Shown here: piece after piece, positions 11,541 through 25,350 of the stretch
Layout of the letters: each line of letters begins with the position of its first letter
Position numbering within the stretch: the stretch's first letter is position 1
Assembly (NCBI GenBank): GCA_003439945.1
Contig: QVRM01002466.1
Span: 719,501 to 783,500, forward strand
Length of the DNA: 64,000 nucleotides
Direction: 5' to 3'
Source of the DNA: Dermanyssus gallinae
Taxonomy: Eukaryota > Arthropoda > Arachnida > Mesostigmata > Dermanyssidae
Translations under genes and position numbers: made by a program
Notes under the pieces: model-generated
What the model saw: the letters and a program-made list of their open reading frames with translations, nothing else
The model's database searches: none
What the model was told of the DNA's origin: nothing

Positions 11541-12825
11541 TTAGGTAAGTCAAAAAGTTCGTCGGCTTTTTGGGACCACATTTTTGAAATTCCCGCGCTC
11601 TGCAGCAGGGCCGCCTGAGAGTGCGGCTGGGTGTTTACATTCAGGAGCAGACCCGTGGCGGCGCGACGGTATACCGGTTCCAACTTTACCGTTTCGTTTG
11701 CGGAATTGGCAGCTGTTTGCAATGGAGGACAAAAATACGCATTTTCGACACATTATGTTGTTCTCCTACCGTGAAGGCATAAGTGCAGCGCAAACAACCC
11801 GGAGGAGATGTGCAGTCTACGGCGAAAACGCAGTACACAAATCCACAGTCGAAAAGCGATTCGCCCATTTCAAAGCTGGAAACTTCAATCTCGAAGATGA
11901 ACCGAGGTCAGGACGACCCAATGTTGTGGAGACCGACGAAGTCATAAGCCTGGTTACTTCGAACCCAGGTTTGACCATAAAATAAATTGAAGATGTAACG
12001 GGAGTCTCCCACGGAACCGTTTGGAATCGCCTCCGTGATGCAGGTTTCTCGTGCAAGCGGAATATCTGGCTACCACACGACCTCAATGATAGGCAGCTTA
12101 AAGGGCGAGTCGATACCTGTCACGCACTCCTCCGGAAGAACTCGAATGAGCCATTTCTGAGGAGATTGATAACCGGCGATGAAAAATGGATACTCTACAG
12201 AAACGTAACACAGAAAAGAAGTTGGGTTCCCAGAGGTTCTCAGGCTGCAGCTATCCCTAAACCCGAAATTCATCAGAAGAAGGTTATGCTGTGCTGCTGG
12301 TGGGACTGTAAGGGCGTCGTGTAATTTGAGCTGCTTCCAATGGGTCAGACGATCAACTCCGTCGTCTACTGCAGACAACTCGAAGATTTGAAGGCTGCAG
12401 TAGCAACGAAGCGCCCGGAATTGTCAAACAGGTGGGGCGTCACTTTTCAACATGATAAGGCGACACCACACAAAAGTTTGGCCACCCGGCAAAAATTGGC
12501 GGAGTTTGACTGGGATGTGCTGCCGCACCCAGCTTATAGTCCCGACCTCGCACCATCTGATTATCACTTGTTCAGGTCTCTCCAGAACTCCCTTGATGGC
12601 ACAACATTTGAATCTTTGGAGGCTATAAAAAATCACCTCACTCAGTATTTCGACGAGCAGGACAAGACGTTCTGGGAGAATGGATTCATGGATCTACCGA
12701 GGCGATGGGCGAAGGTTATCGAACAAAACGGTCAATATATCATTGAATAAAAATACTGTTGTCTGCATAAATAAGGCTCTTTAAAATCGGGTAAAAAAAG
12801 CCGACGAACTTTTTGACTTACCTAA
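11541..12825 (+). mobile_element. mariner element, cecropia/Hsmar1-like (copy 2)
   Basis: A 1285-base mariner with inverted terminal repeats. The left end TTAGGTAAGTCAAAAAGTTC at 11541 is mirrored at 12825, and the match continues through CGTCGGCTTTTT. TA target duplications lie at 11539-11540 and 12826-12827. Both the TTAGGT..CAAAAAGT termini and the transposase resemble the cecropia subfamily, which includes Hsmar1/SETMAR. It is a different subfamily from the copies at 729 and 28187. Confidence 0.95.
11722..12750 (+). pseudogene. Hsmar1-like mariner transposase with two in-frame stops
   Basis: One continuous reading frame of 343 codons covers a full-length mariner transposase, starting MEDKNTHFRHIMLF at the ATG at 11722 and ending NGQYIIE. 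Visible landmarks are the paired HTH region (AAQTTRRRCAVYG, then GVSHGTVWNRL), a WLPHDL box equivalent to the family's WVPHEL, and catalytic Asp blocks RLITGDEKWI, FQHDKATPHK and YSPDLAPSDYHLF. Two nonsense codons interrupt it, TAA at 11983 after GLTIK and TAA at 12322 after KGVV. There are no frameshifts, so this is recent, point-mutational decay. Confidence 0.92.
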
Positions 12826-12924
12826 TAATATAAGGGTCGCTATCTGAGCATATGAACATCTTTTGGGACAAGAACGGTCTTATGGCCGCCGAACAGCCCC
12901 AGCTTGAATCCGTTAAACTACCAG

Positions 12925-14740
<1,816 letters not shown>

Positions 14741-15401
14741 GATTAATCCAATTAGCTCATCAGTGGATTGCTGTGAGATTTTATTTCACTACCCGGGAAG
14801 AAGCGAAGCATTCATGAGTTCAGGTGGTGTTGCTGGAGTTCTGGCTCCAACTTGACGTTTCGGCTTATCTCACATGAATTCAGCGAGATTCAGACTGGCA
14901 CAACATTCTGGCGCCTTCATTACACTAATATCTAGCCTTGCGACATACCAACGAAGTGCGGCCTGAAATTGTCGTACATGCAGATTAAGTTATCACTAAC
15001 TAATCCTTACTAGTCGTCCACAGTGCGCATACTGGAAACAAAACAAATAAGATTATGATACATTGTAGCATACGCCCCATTATGTGATCAAAAAGGTGAT
15101 TTTTTTGTAATATACATGTAGTGAATGAAACAAAGGTGTGTACCCGAATACATATCATCTGCTAGTTCCACGGAATTGGTTTGCTTTTTGTTGCGTGAAC
15201 TCTTGACGCCGAACCGAGACACGACAGCCTTTTCAGCGCCGACTGTCTACACGTTTCAACAGCACGTTATAGCGAACGCAGTGGCTACGTCTGAACGCAT
15301 AAACTTACCCATTTGAATGGAACCAGTGTCCCCGTACGGACCCCGTCTGCAAATTGAACGCCCTGCTATTGGTTAACGCTACAATTTTTGCTGTCTCCCC
15401 G

Positions 15402-15585
15402 GACCAAGTCGGCATCGTGGGCATATCGGTGCGCTGTGGTCATTCGCAACCGGAGGAGACACATAGGTGCGCGGGTTCGAGCCCCACCGTTGCACATTTG
15501 TATTTATGGGGGCCCGTCTATGAACCAATGTGGAAAACAGTTCCATGGACGTTAAATCTTGGCTGAGGGTCAGCCCGAAAACTTC
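15402..15585 (+). repeat. tRNA-derived SINE, family A, copy 1
   Basis: Shares a block of about 130 bases at very high identity with 61935-62067, including the pol III B box within GCGGGTTCGAGCCCCACC and the downstream body GTTGCACATTTGTATTTATG and CTTGGCTGAGGGTCAGCCCG. The 5' part carrying the A box is degenerate compared with the 61891 copy. Short proteins read from this interval are repeat translations. Confidence 0.88.
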
Positions 15586-16455
<870 letters not shown>

Positions 16456-16513
16456 GTGACAAAGTATACAATTGTGGTGTAAGAACATGTGCACAACCCG
16501 CTCGGGGCAAAAC

Positions 16514-16951
16514 TCAAGGTGTTAGGTCCAGGCTTGGGCTGGTCCACCTAGCCAGGGTACCTCTCACCGAAGCGGCATTCCCCCTCTGAACGTCTAATGA
16601 GAGACGTTGTAGTAGATATTCGCCTGCCCTCTTGTCTCCTGTAGCGAGTGCCAGTTTTCTCCCGACGTCGTTGAGTAGTTTCTTCGTGAGCACTCCAGGC
16701 CCGCCCAATGTCTCGAATGCGAGAGGTGAGAACAGGTGTGGGTAGCCGACACTGGAGTACTTTCTGCACTTGGCTGCCTCCGCCAGGGCTACCGCGTGTC
16801 CAGGGCGGGCTGCGCCCGTACCGACCATTGAGGGGGCTAAAGAGTCGGTTACGGTCGCGTCCCATATCAGCATTTGGCCCCGCTCGAACGGAGTCAAGGT
16901 CATACCATCTGGTCTCCTGGCATCATCTCTGACTAAGCCAGACGGCTCCAA
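16514..16951 (-). pseudogene. Retroelement polyprotein C-terminal fragment (ETLGGPG/QRGNAA family), copy 1
   Basis: An open minus-strand frame of 145 codons. In order it shows a block RRPDGMTLTPFERGQMLIWD, a linker, then FSPLAFETLGGPG, ATGDKRAGEYLLQRLSLDVQ and RGNAASVRGTL. I know this arrangement as the C-terminal end of reverse-transcriptase-containing non-LTR retroelement proteins in many invertebrates. The RPD..WD spacing is reminiscent of a PD-(D/E)XK-like nuclease core, which is inference. No RT core is attached, so this is a 3' fragment. It sits between (TA)n arrays on both sides. This is the best preserved of the copies in the window. Confidence 0.75.
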
Positions 16952-17099
16952 AATGCATGGCTAGCCTGCCGATCGCAGCCCCCTGCTGAATGTCTCATTC
17001 AGGGCTGAGTGGCGCGCGATTCTACCTGAACTTTGGGGACAGGAAAGTCCGTGGTGGCCTAGGGAATCGACCTCGTCATCGCATCTGCACCGGTGTGGG

Positions 17100-17100
<1 letters not shown>

Positions 17101-17137
<37 letters not shown>

Positions 17138-17152
17138 CATACATACATAGAG
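17101..17152. repeat. (TA)n passing into (CATA)n
   Basis: A TA array of about 32 bases, then ACATACATACATACATAG. It directly abuts the foldback element that begins at about 17153. Confidence 0.95.
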
Positions 17153-17956
17153 GCATTCAAATCGTTATGTACTTATTTTAAGGTTTGCTAGAACTTAGCA
17201 AGTAAATAATTTTTCCCAAGCGAAGGAGGGGGCGGAAACGTCTTGTTTAGCAGAGAGAATAAAGTTTATAAAAGTAGTTATTCTGCCTTTTTCTTCTTAA
17301 AAGTTGTGCAAAATCTACGTTTGCGGGAGAACGGGTCAACGCATGAAGGAACCGATTATACCGGAGTATTCGGAGGGAATGCACAACGGAAGACACTTCA
17401 CTAGCTTGCGTAGCGTAAAAAATCGTCATTTTTTTTTCATTGCGACTAAAAATGAACGTCAACCGTCACGCAATAGCAAATTCAATGCCCGCCATTTTCG
17501 TACCAAAGTGATGGTGCTGCGTTACGCAGTTGTTAAGTAACTAAGCGAAAATGGTGGGCCTTAAATTTGCTATTGTGTGAGACTGGTCTTTTGGACATAC
17601 ATTTTTGGTCGTAAGAGAAAAAAATTAACGACTTTTTACGGAAAAGCGTTAACGTAAGACATAATAACATATCGACTTTTTACGACTTTCCTCATTCTGG
17701 CTACTCATGTTTCGCTACGGAAGATAGTGAAAAGTCTTCCGCCGAACACGCCAGTATAATCGGTCTCTTCATGCGTTCTCCCGCAAACAAAGATTTCGCA
17801 CAACTAAGAAAAAATACAGAATTACTATTTTTATAAACTTCACTCTCTCTCCTAAACAAGACGTTTCCGCCTCTTCCTTTCATTGGGAAAAGTTATTTTC
17901 TTGCCGAGTTCTACCAAACCTCGAAATAAGTACATAACGATATGAATGACCCTGTA
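17153..17956. mobile_element. Long foldback element 1 (inverted arms about 350-400 bases)
   Basis: Nearly the whole 800 bases is an imperfect inverted repeat centred near 17553. The block GGCGGAAACGTCTTGTTTAG at 17231-17250 recurs inverted at 17852-17871. Many other segments pair as well, for example TTTGCGGGAGAACG (17320s) with the inverted copy near 17775, and an inner CAATAGCAAATT.. / ..AAATTTGCTATTG pair around 17475 and 17565. The arms have drifted by roughly 20%. No transposase is present, so it would be nonautonomous. The right end, TGACCCTGTAAATATATA, abuts a (TA)n array, as does the left end. Confidence 0.88.
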
Positions 17957-18047
17957 AATATATATATATATATAATTTATTTTCCGTGTAATACATTAGG
18001 TATATGTTACACACATCAACTAGCTAAGCCAATGCGCATTGTGTCTG

Positions 18048-18380
18048 TCACGTGTCCGTTTCGATGAGGCCAGGGCGAGACCACTTCAGGAGTGTGCCCC
18101 GAATGGAGGCAGCGTTTCCACGTTGTATGTCAAGATCCAGGCGTTGTTTAAAAAAGGACGATGACCTGTTATCACCGGATGACAGGTTTAACAAGGTCCC
18201 AACTTTGCGGATCAGCTGCTTGGTCCGAACGCCAGGGGCACCTAGGGTTTCAAACGCGAGAGGGCAAAATTCATGGGGAGAGCCGATTGATGAGTATTTT
18301 CTCAACTTTATATATATGTATATATTTCTGTCTCTGTGCTCAGCAGATCGAGTGCTCACTTCTAAAGCCACATTTAGCAA
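18048..18380 (-). pseudogene. Retroelement polyprotein C-terminal fragment (ETLGAPG/QRGNAA family), copy 2
   Basis: A minus-strand frame that lines up with the 16514-16951 fragment: RKYSSIGSPHEFCPLAFETL, then GAPGVRTKQL, SSGDNRSSSFFKQRLDLDIQ and RGNAASIRGTLLKW. The upstream RPD block is absent and replaced by a short TA-like insertion (NIYIYIKL). It is the same family and orientation as copy 1, but diverged, so it is not a local tandem duplicate. Confidence 0.72.
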
Positions 18381-18609
18381 GGCGTTGTTGAACTTATTTG
18401 GCGAAGGTTATATGTCTTCAAGATCATACGTCTAGCGAGCGGAGCTGAAGAACTAGCTATCGTAGCTGCAACAGAACTAGGACTTCCTAATAACGGCGCA
18501 TCGTCATCGCACTTAGGAGGGGAGAAAAGACTCGGCTGGGAACCAGTCATTGATCGGCCTGTCAACTTATACATAGGGTCTATTAACATATATGTTTGTG
18601 CAAGCTCAG

Positions 18610-18913
18610 GTGAATATTGCTTGCGCGTGTGTGATACAAACCTAACGAACGCGAACGTATGTGACGCGTCTAATCAAACAGGACCAAACGTGTCTGAGAT
18701 CGTGATTGCGGGCACGTCCGGTTGTGCTGTGCTCTCGGACAAGACCAGCCAAGAGGTAATCGACACCGAGCCTCGCCTCATTGTGAAGTGGAGCCGTGTT
18801 GACGACAACTCGGAACCCCTAGCGTCAACGCAGCAACAACAGCAGCAGCAGCAACAGCAACAACAACAGCAGCAGCATCAACAGATTGCCAACGGACACA
18901 AAGCAAGCACGTG
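18610..18913 (+). CDS. CCKLR: CCK/sulfakinin-type GPCR, exon B (third intracellular loop)
   Basis: Predicted middle exon of the receptor. The acceptor is GCTCAG at 18604-18609 and the donor is TG|GTATGT at 18913/18914. It opens in phase 1, completing the G left by exon A as Gly, and closes in phase 2, completed by exon C as TGG (Trp). It stays open for 304 bases in that phase and reads GEYCLRVCDTNLTNANVCDA at the start, then a hydrophilic stretch (SRVDDNSEPLAST) and 15 Gln in a row encoded by mixed CAA/CAG. Third-loop sequences are poorly conserved, so the call rests on splice phases and position. Exon A (phase 1) cannot splice directly to exon C (phase 2), so an exon of this phase class is needed. 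Confidence 0.65.
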
Positions 18914-20200
18914 GTATGTACTCTAGTATCTTAGCGGCTTAATCGTTTTAACAATTCGCTGCTAAACACTAGATGATATGCTTAATTTCTAATTATCGAA
19001 TAATTTTTCATTTTAACAAATTAACAATTCACATTTAGATTCATAAAATAATTGCTAGGCAATTTTTTTGTAGCGAATTTGGAACGGTGGTGCTTATCAA
19101 TGTACATTAGACGTTTCGGTTGGTAACTGGAAACGGAATATTTATTATTTATTTTTAAAAACCGATTTTTTAACAACATATTTATTAAAAAGAACAGAAT
19201 ATTTGTTATTCATTAGCGTTTATTTATTAACTAGTAACGTTATCGGGCAAGCTTGTACTACTTCACTGCTGGTCGTCAAAGGTAGCCCACCTTACTAAGT
19301 CAACTCTCTTCTAGGCGCTTCGAGCATTGGCCTGGAAGCGACTTGTTGCCGCCTTTCAATAAGAGCAGCGGCACTAGACCTCAGTTTGAGACGTTGTACG
19401 TTTCAGATTTATTTAAATTTGCTACAATATATAAACAAGTAGAGAAGAACGTCTTCAGGTGCTGGCCCGAATATTATAATGTTGGCTATTTCTGCGTCGA
19501 TTTCCTAACGGACAGAGGGCAATTGGCGTATTGCTGAGATCGTTATCGTCAGTGTCTACGACTGGAGTCCACCGTTCCTGCAGCGACGATGGTGCCTCTT
19601 GAGTTGGCTTTTGAGTGGCGCGCGTTTCGCGCAGGCGACTGTCCTCTGACTCCAATCCAAACTGTAGCTAGCCAGTGGCACTCACCTGGCGCCGCTGACA
19701 GACGATGCCAGGAACGTTCCGGAGCCGAACGGGCAAAGAACGGGCAGCAATGTTTGCAGCAACAGAGCTAATTAAGTTTTGTCTAAAAAAATGCTCAAAC
19801 CTATGGCCGGCTGGCGGCCTTCTCGGCATCCGACCAGAGTGTATGTATCGTCTACCTACAGTAAGTACCGTTATCGTTGACGGCGCCCAACTCCAGGTCC
19901 CAGAAACTAAGAGCTAACTAATAATAGTCTATACTATGCGGACACATGCAGTCAGACCGACACACACGTCCTTGCTTGAGACAGCGGCCATCAGCGTGGC
20001 GCGCTAGGCCTGCAGCGAAGCAGACTTCTGCAACTTTCCGCGCAAGCGACCACTACGGGTGCATCGCTCGCGTTCTGGCTACTAGGGTCGCCTGCGACGT
20101 CTTTCGAAGCTAAAAAGCTGAAAGACTCTCTCTTATTAACTAAATTCAATTAGTTCATAGTGAGCTGACGCTATGCTCGTGACTTCAGAGCTTACCGCTT
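18914..20200. other. No recognised gene
   Basis: Intron sequence if the receptor model holds. The first part (18950-19250) is very AT-rich and the second (19300-19920) GC-richer with open frames up to 70 codons, none recognisable. Confidence 0.4.
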
Positions 20201-20204
20201 AGAG

Positions 20205-20340
20205 TTCGTTGTTCGAACTTAATATCCTCGAATAGGGAAAGGTAGAGCAAATATCACGTCTGGTCGGCCCGACGCACCGGCCTGCTCTAAGTAAGAAGAT
20301 TTTTCAGCTTTCCGAAAAATGTTTTTCTTATAGCAGTATA

Positions 20341-20409
<69 letters not shown>

Positions 20410-21010
20410 TATATATATATATATATATTTTTTTTCTTTTGCACGCTACTACATAGTTGCTACATGCTTATCACGACCTGGGATTATCCTGAGCACAGCT
20501 GTGAACATTTAGGTTTTATCAACGAAGCGATTGGGAAGGACAGTTGTGATCTTAAGATGTGGCGCAGATTCGGCTACGAATTCAGGCCGGTGCGGGCTGA
20601 CATCACTAGGCAGTAATATAAGGTTCGGTACGATTACTTTGTTCTGTTTCGTGCATACGTTTGTAGAAGAAGGCCACTACGTCATTATGGGCACGATGAC
20701 GTAGTTCCTCTGTTGTCTTGGGTTTGTGCGTGCTTTGATTTGATGACTGACCGACCGTCCTGAAGGACGCTTAGGGAAGGCCGCTCTATTGAAGTGTTCA
20801 GAAGTAAAGAGGCGTAATCGTGGTGACGGCCTGCTCTCTGCTGAGACTCACAGTGTTGAGTGACGGAACCACTGAGCAGTTCAATCGAACGTCTTCAACC
20901 AGACGTCATCGCTGTTGCTTATTGTCGTAAGTCCCGCGAGGTACCCCAACGAGGAGGATGATGGCCACACTTAAAGGCCAACAAAAGGCTGCTTCCGCTG
21001 CGTACGCAAT
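20205..21010 (+). repeat. Diverged 0.8-kb dispersed repeat, copy 1
   Basis: Aligns in the same orientation with 25740-26560. Shared blocks in order include AATATCACGTCTGGTCGG (about 20250) against AATATCACTTCTGGTCGG (about 25808), the TTTTTCGGCTTTCCG-type block, a GAACATTTAGG/ATTTATAACGAA block, GAACGTCTTC..CGTCATCGC against GAACGTCACCGCCGTCGC, and GTCCCGCGAGGTACC. The copy is interrupted by a (TA)n at 20343-20432. It has no open coding frame and the family is unknown to me. Confidence 0.75.
20343..20432. repeat. (TA)n microsatellite
   Basis: About 90 bases of TA with one CTA interruption at 20408. It lies inside the dispersed repeat copy and is absent from the other copy at 25740. Confidence 0.96.
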
Positions 21011-21057
21011 CACCACGAGAGTGAGGCGCTCGCTTAAGCGCCCTAATTAAGCGACCT

Positions 21058-21190
21058 AGAATTAAAAACATTTTTTAAGGAGGTTGTTTTTAATTATAGA
21101 CTATCCTCCGTCCCCTACGGGCTTGGTACTTAACCTGAGGTATATCTTCAATGCACCGAGGGCCGGACATGTTAAGATATCTAGGGTTTC
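21058..21190 (+). repeat. Short dispersed repeat, copy 1 (pair of 31780-31905)
   Basis: About 130 bases matching 31780-31905 in direct orientation, including GACTATCCTCCGTCCCCTAC / GATTATCCTCCGACCCCTAC, GGGCTTGG, and GAGGGCCGGACATGTTAAGA / AAGAGCCGGACATGTTGAGA. No coding sense is apparent. It lies directly after the longer repeat copy, so it may be another module of the same element. Confidence 0.8.
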
Positions 21191-21759
21191 CCCAACAGTC
21201 CTTGTGGCAGCATGGCCGAATTAAGCGACCTAGCGCGGCCATTATGCATGTCTCTCTGGCAGTTCCTACCAGTCACGTGAACAAAGCTTCGCTGCGGTGC
21301 CAAATGTAGTTAGTGTGATTGCAATCACAGTTGTGTGCGCCATTCGCCACAACAGTTATCCTTCATCTATTAGATGGTCTTCAAGTGTCATTTTGCCGCA
21401 TAGCAGTTCGGTTTAGGTTTGTTTTGACAGTCATTGGTCGTGTGTCGGCAGCTCGTGTCGGCTTCTAGTGTTACGTTTAAGTCACGTCTCCTTTAAAGAC
21501 CAGCCATTCTTGTCTATTTACGGACTTGATGTAAGTGATTATTTGTCGTATTGTTTAAGCAAAAGCTTATCATAAATTTTACCATTATGTATTATTAATG
21601 CCATTCCAAAGCTCATTGCTGAAGGGCCTAGTCATGTGGTCCGTCCTATGGCCTTCTGATTTGTAAACAAGAAGTGTCAAAGGTTTGGAGGCTCTCGTCC
21701 ACGGATTTCAAAACCACCCTACTGAGCAAGCTCTCGTTTTATATACGTCGTTCATTGTA

Positions 21760-21870
21760 CTTACTAATCATCAGAGTTATTTCACTCATATTGAGTATGC
21801 TTATACCGTTGATTCTTATACTGTTGTCAGCTATTATTCGAAACATGTTATTCAAGAGAGGCAGTGCAGT
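21760..21870 (+). repeat. Local direct repeat, copy 1 (pair of 22798-22920)
   Basis: The segment TTCACTCATATTGAGTATGC at 21780 recurs at 22803 as TTTACTCATATTGAGTATGC. The similarity continues at reduced identity through TATTCAAGAGAGGCAGTGCA against TATTCGAGAAAGGCAGTGCA. The copies flank the reverse-transcriptase relic at 22222-22600. Confidence 0.7.
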
Positions 21871-22221
21871 GATCTTATTCGTAAGGGCCAGGCAGGCAGA
21901 CGCATCATACAGTCTTACACGCTTGGGAGCACACAGTCGGCAGACGCACTCTGTGCTCAGCAACCGGTGCACAACCTGACAATAGGTTTATAAAGCAGCC
22001 GCTCACCCGCATTGACAAGCAAAGTATCTATTTCCTGTACATTGTAAAACACGTTTCACTCAAACCGAAATTTACTCGAGTAAGGTCTCCCTATACTCTG
22101 TCAAGATCATACATAAGTTTGAAGTCATTTGAGATGGAAGAGTGCCACCGCTGTCGGGACAGGCAGTTGCCGGTCGTTGCCTGCCTCGCCATAAAGTGAA
22201 ACTAGGGCTGCGCGTACTGTT

Positions 22222-22600
22222 TCAACGATGTGCGCAGTAAAAGTCGTCCCAGTCTAATAGAGCCGAAGCCCCAGATTCTGGAAAGAATTGACGAATTCTA
22301 AGGATTAGCCGCCGCAACGTATGTATAACGTCTTTGGCAGCCAATCGACCCCCTCTTCCGAACTTCACAACCTTGGTCTTTAAGGCGTTTAATTCCAGCT
22401 CCCTTAAGACAAGGAACACTTCTGCCATAGAAGTGTTGCTTATGACGAGCAACCAGTATATGATCTGCATGCACCACAACTATGGCCTTCTGGTACTCCC
22501 GTCGAATATAGTCGACAATATCGGCAAGCAGAAGAGTGAAGAAGACGGCTTAGTGGGCCGCCTTGAGGGGTTCCCACATTTTAATTTACCTGCAACACAT
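22222..22600 (-). pseudogene. Reverse transcriptase relic (non-LTR type)
   Basis: Minus-strand reading across frames gives NVGTPQGGPLSRLL (near 22580), FTLLLADIVDYIRRE, VVHADHILVARH in the place of the YADD box, then LRELELNALKTKVVKFGRGG. These are the RT motifs GTPQGGPLSPLLF, YADDxxLVA and the following LN..KT..V.F block. The catalytic Asp pair is degraded (HADH) and at least one frameshift separates the motifs. It is clearly a dead retroelement, and the clade cannot be set from this alone. Confidence 0.75.
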
Positions 22601-22797
22601 TCTGTTCGCCCTGTACCCCATAAAAAGCGTTCTCATAAAAGAAGTCTAAAATTACGCTCAGAAAAGAGCTACCAACCCTTGAGTGTCGGAACGATTTCAT
22701 GAGGAGAGCTCGAAGTGCTTTGAAAAAGGCCTCTGCGCAGTCTATAAACTGCGTACAAATGACCTCCGGGTTTTGTTTGCAACCCGTCTCATACACA

Positions 22798-22920
22798 ACT
22801 CATTTACTCATATTGAGTATGCGTATAACATAGCTAATTATACAGGTTATACAATCATAGAGTCAGCTGCTCGCGGCATGCTATTCGAGAAAGGCAGTGC
22901 AGCGATCTCTTTGCAAGGGC
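22798..22920 (+). repeat. Local direct repeat, copy 2 (pair of 21760-21870)
   Basis: Second copy of the segment described at 21760-21870, also on the plus strand, with similar spacing between the TTGAGTATGC block and the GGCAGTGCA block. Confidence 0.7.
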
Positions 22921-24557
22921 CTTCAACCGCAAGGACGTTCTATACATTACTGAAGCACATGTAATGTGAGTGCATCACGCGTTCCCCGACCTCTCCGGAA
23001 GCTGAATTGCTCCAACGGAAGGGTCTGGTCGACCACGTACTCGATCCGTTTTATGACCACTTTGCAATTTGTTCTTCCTCTAGCGTGAAGTTTAAACACC
23101 GCTCAATGGCTTTCTTAGTGTGCAAGCTGTTGCAGAGGAGCCGGCGACCCTTAATTGATAACACACAGTTTTACTAAATTCCACTGTAGTACACACAAAC
23201 GTTTCTTCATCAGGACCAAGTTGGTCCAAGTCCTGTGATTCACAAAATCCGTACGATGTAAACTGTGCGTCCTCGATGGGCACGGGCTCCCGCGGTGCTC
23301 TGGGCACCCGCCGTGGAACACAGTTGAACGCCCCTGGTTACAAACAACCCGTTCTAAACGCAAGCAAACACTTTGCACATTTGAACATCACGGCCGCCGA
23401 TAAAAAAACTTGTACTAATGTTCGTGCGCTCACTGAGCAAACGGTGAACAGGTGCCGATACAGACACACCCATGTCTCTGCCAACCATTTCGGAGCAACT
23501 GCACTTGCTATGATGACAGCCCATACTTGGTAGCACCACATATAAAATAAGAAAGTCGAAAACCAACCTTCTCGTCCGCCGTTTGCATAGTCGTAGGCGA
23601 AACACGCTGGGCACAACAACATGCCTGTCGGAGGTTATCTACTCTTATCGTATTCTATTATCATCGGTATTATTATAATCAATGATTTTAGCAATGGGTG
23701 GTAGCGGTTAGGTTCGATTTGTTCATTCATTTGGTGTTCGCAAGCGATGTCCGACGTGGCCTTTGCGTTGCGATTCATAGTTGCGTCATTTCTCGTTTCT
23801 ATCGACAGCTCTATCACGGGTGTCTTGGCGTATTGGCTTATTTATCGTGGCGAATGTTGGATAGCTAGCTTAGTTGTAATTTCCGTTGTTGTTTTTGTTA
23901 GCCATTCTCTATTTTTGCCTCGGTAGCTAATCAAGATGTATGCATACCGTTGTTGCCGAGAGTACCGTTGTTATAGGGCGACTCGCGGTGATTGCAACCG
24001 ATGGTGATGGCTGCCTACCATTTGCTACGCACATATACCGGTGCCAACTTGCTACCGAGTCATACTGTTCCATAGCAGTTGGCTCCCCTGTTGTCAATCG
24101 TGCTTCCGGTTAGGCACAGTCGCCGTTTGTTCTGTCCTAATAAGAAACGTAAAGTCTAATCATTATCTACTTAGCAACTAATCGCATGTAGGTTGTTAGA
24201 TATTTATCGTACTGGCAGAGCGTTTGAGCCTCTCCCAGTACACGATTCTGCTAGACATTAAACGAACGCGAACTAGGATGGACCGAAAAGTGTTTCTACC
24301 ACAGCGCGTAAAAACAGAAACCAGCATTGACTCCAAGCATCAAATGGCCCAGTCTATATCGTGCGCACATTACAACTTTTATCTTTAAACGCCATTGACT
24401 TGCAAAAACACATAGCATTGATCAGGTTCGAACAAAAGTTGTTCGTTCACATTTTATCAACCAATCGGTGCATAAAACTAGTGTTTACCAGATGAAATAT
24501 GTTTAGGTTATAAACAGTCTGCTAGTCTAATAAAATGTTGTATAATTATTTTTATGG

Positions 24558-24558
<1 letters not shown>
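22921..24558. other. No recognised gene
   Basis: About 1.6 kb without a recognisable protein motif. Open frames of 60-94 codons overlap on both strands at 23100-23620 and I treat them as chance. Confidence 0.4.
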
Positions 24559-24585
<27 letters not shown>

Positions 24586-24589
<4 letters not shown>

Positions 24590-25350
24590 ACGGTTTGAAA
24601 AGTTTGGATACAAATGTATAAAAGCACACCATTTATTTAATCGTCTAAAGTCTCTTCGTTTCCTGCAAGGTAACGCCCGCCTGCTTTAATGCACTTGTGC
24701 CACCTTACTCCTGCGATTTTTTCCTTATCCCGTCTATAGTCTCGAAACCTTGTCCCTTTAATTTATTTTATGGTGGAAACAGGAAAAAGTTTTGAGGGGC
24801 CAGATCCGGCAAATGAGAAGTTGCGAAAATCTATAAATTGAATTTTTCGTCGCATAATCCAAACAAAATCAGTAACGATGTGTACGTCTAACGTTTTTGC
24901 GCAATCTTCTAACAATTTCGCAATTTTATTGCCTATTGATCATAGAACCAGGTGGTCTTTAACCAACGTAAAAGAAGATTCCCTTGTTGTCGAAAACAGT
25001 CAAAATAGTCTTGGTGTTGAACCGACTTTCTGCTTGGAAGTACCACTGGGAGGATTTTTCTTTGGTCTCGAAGTCGTAACCATATACCCATGACTCGTCT
25101 TTTATGATCACTCTCTGAAGCAACCTTTTATGCTCTCGCCTGAGGGCTCAATTCGGACGTTTCCGAGAAGCGTTCGTTTGCTGAAAATTGTCTCGATGCT
25201 CAACATGATTGGAGCAATCTTTGCAGCCAGTCTTCTGACGCATAAAATATCCGCGAAGACTGTTGCAACTGATCCAAAAGATGCCTTCAATTTCTCAGCT
25301 ATCTTCCTTATAGTAATTCGGCTATTGTTGAGGACGATGCCACAAAATGT
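24586..25350 (-). pseudogene. Decayed mariner transposon (copy 4)
   Basis: The plus-strand left end GAGAACGGTTTGAAAAGT follows a (TA)n array (24559-24585) and resembles a mariner terminal repeat. Reading the minus strand across frames gives a transposase outline: an HTH-like SRITIRKIAEKLKASFGSVA (about 25260-25330), RRLAAKIAPI, then DESWVYGYDFETKEKSSQW (about 25040-25095), which is the first catalytic Asp block. Numerous frameshifts and stops follow. It is older than the other three mariners here, and the right boundary is not clear. Confidence 0.75.
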
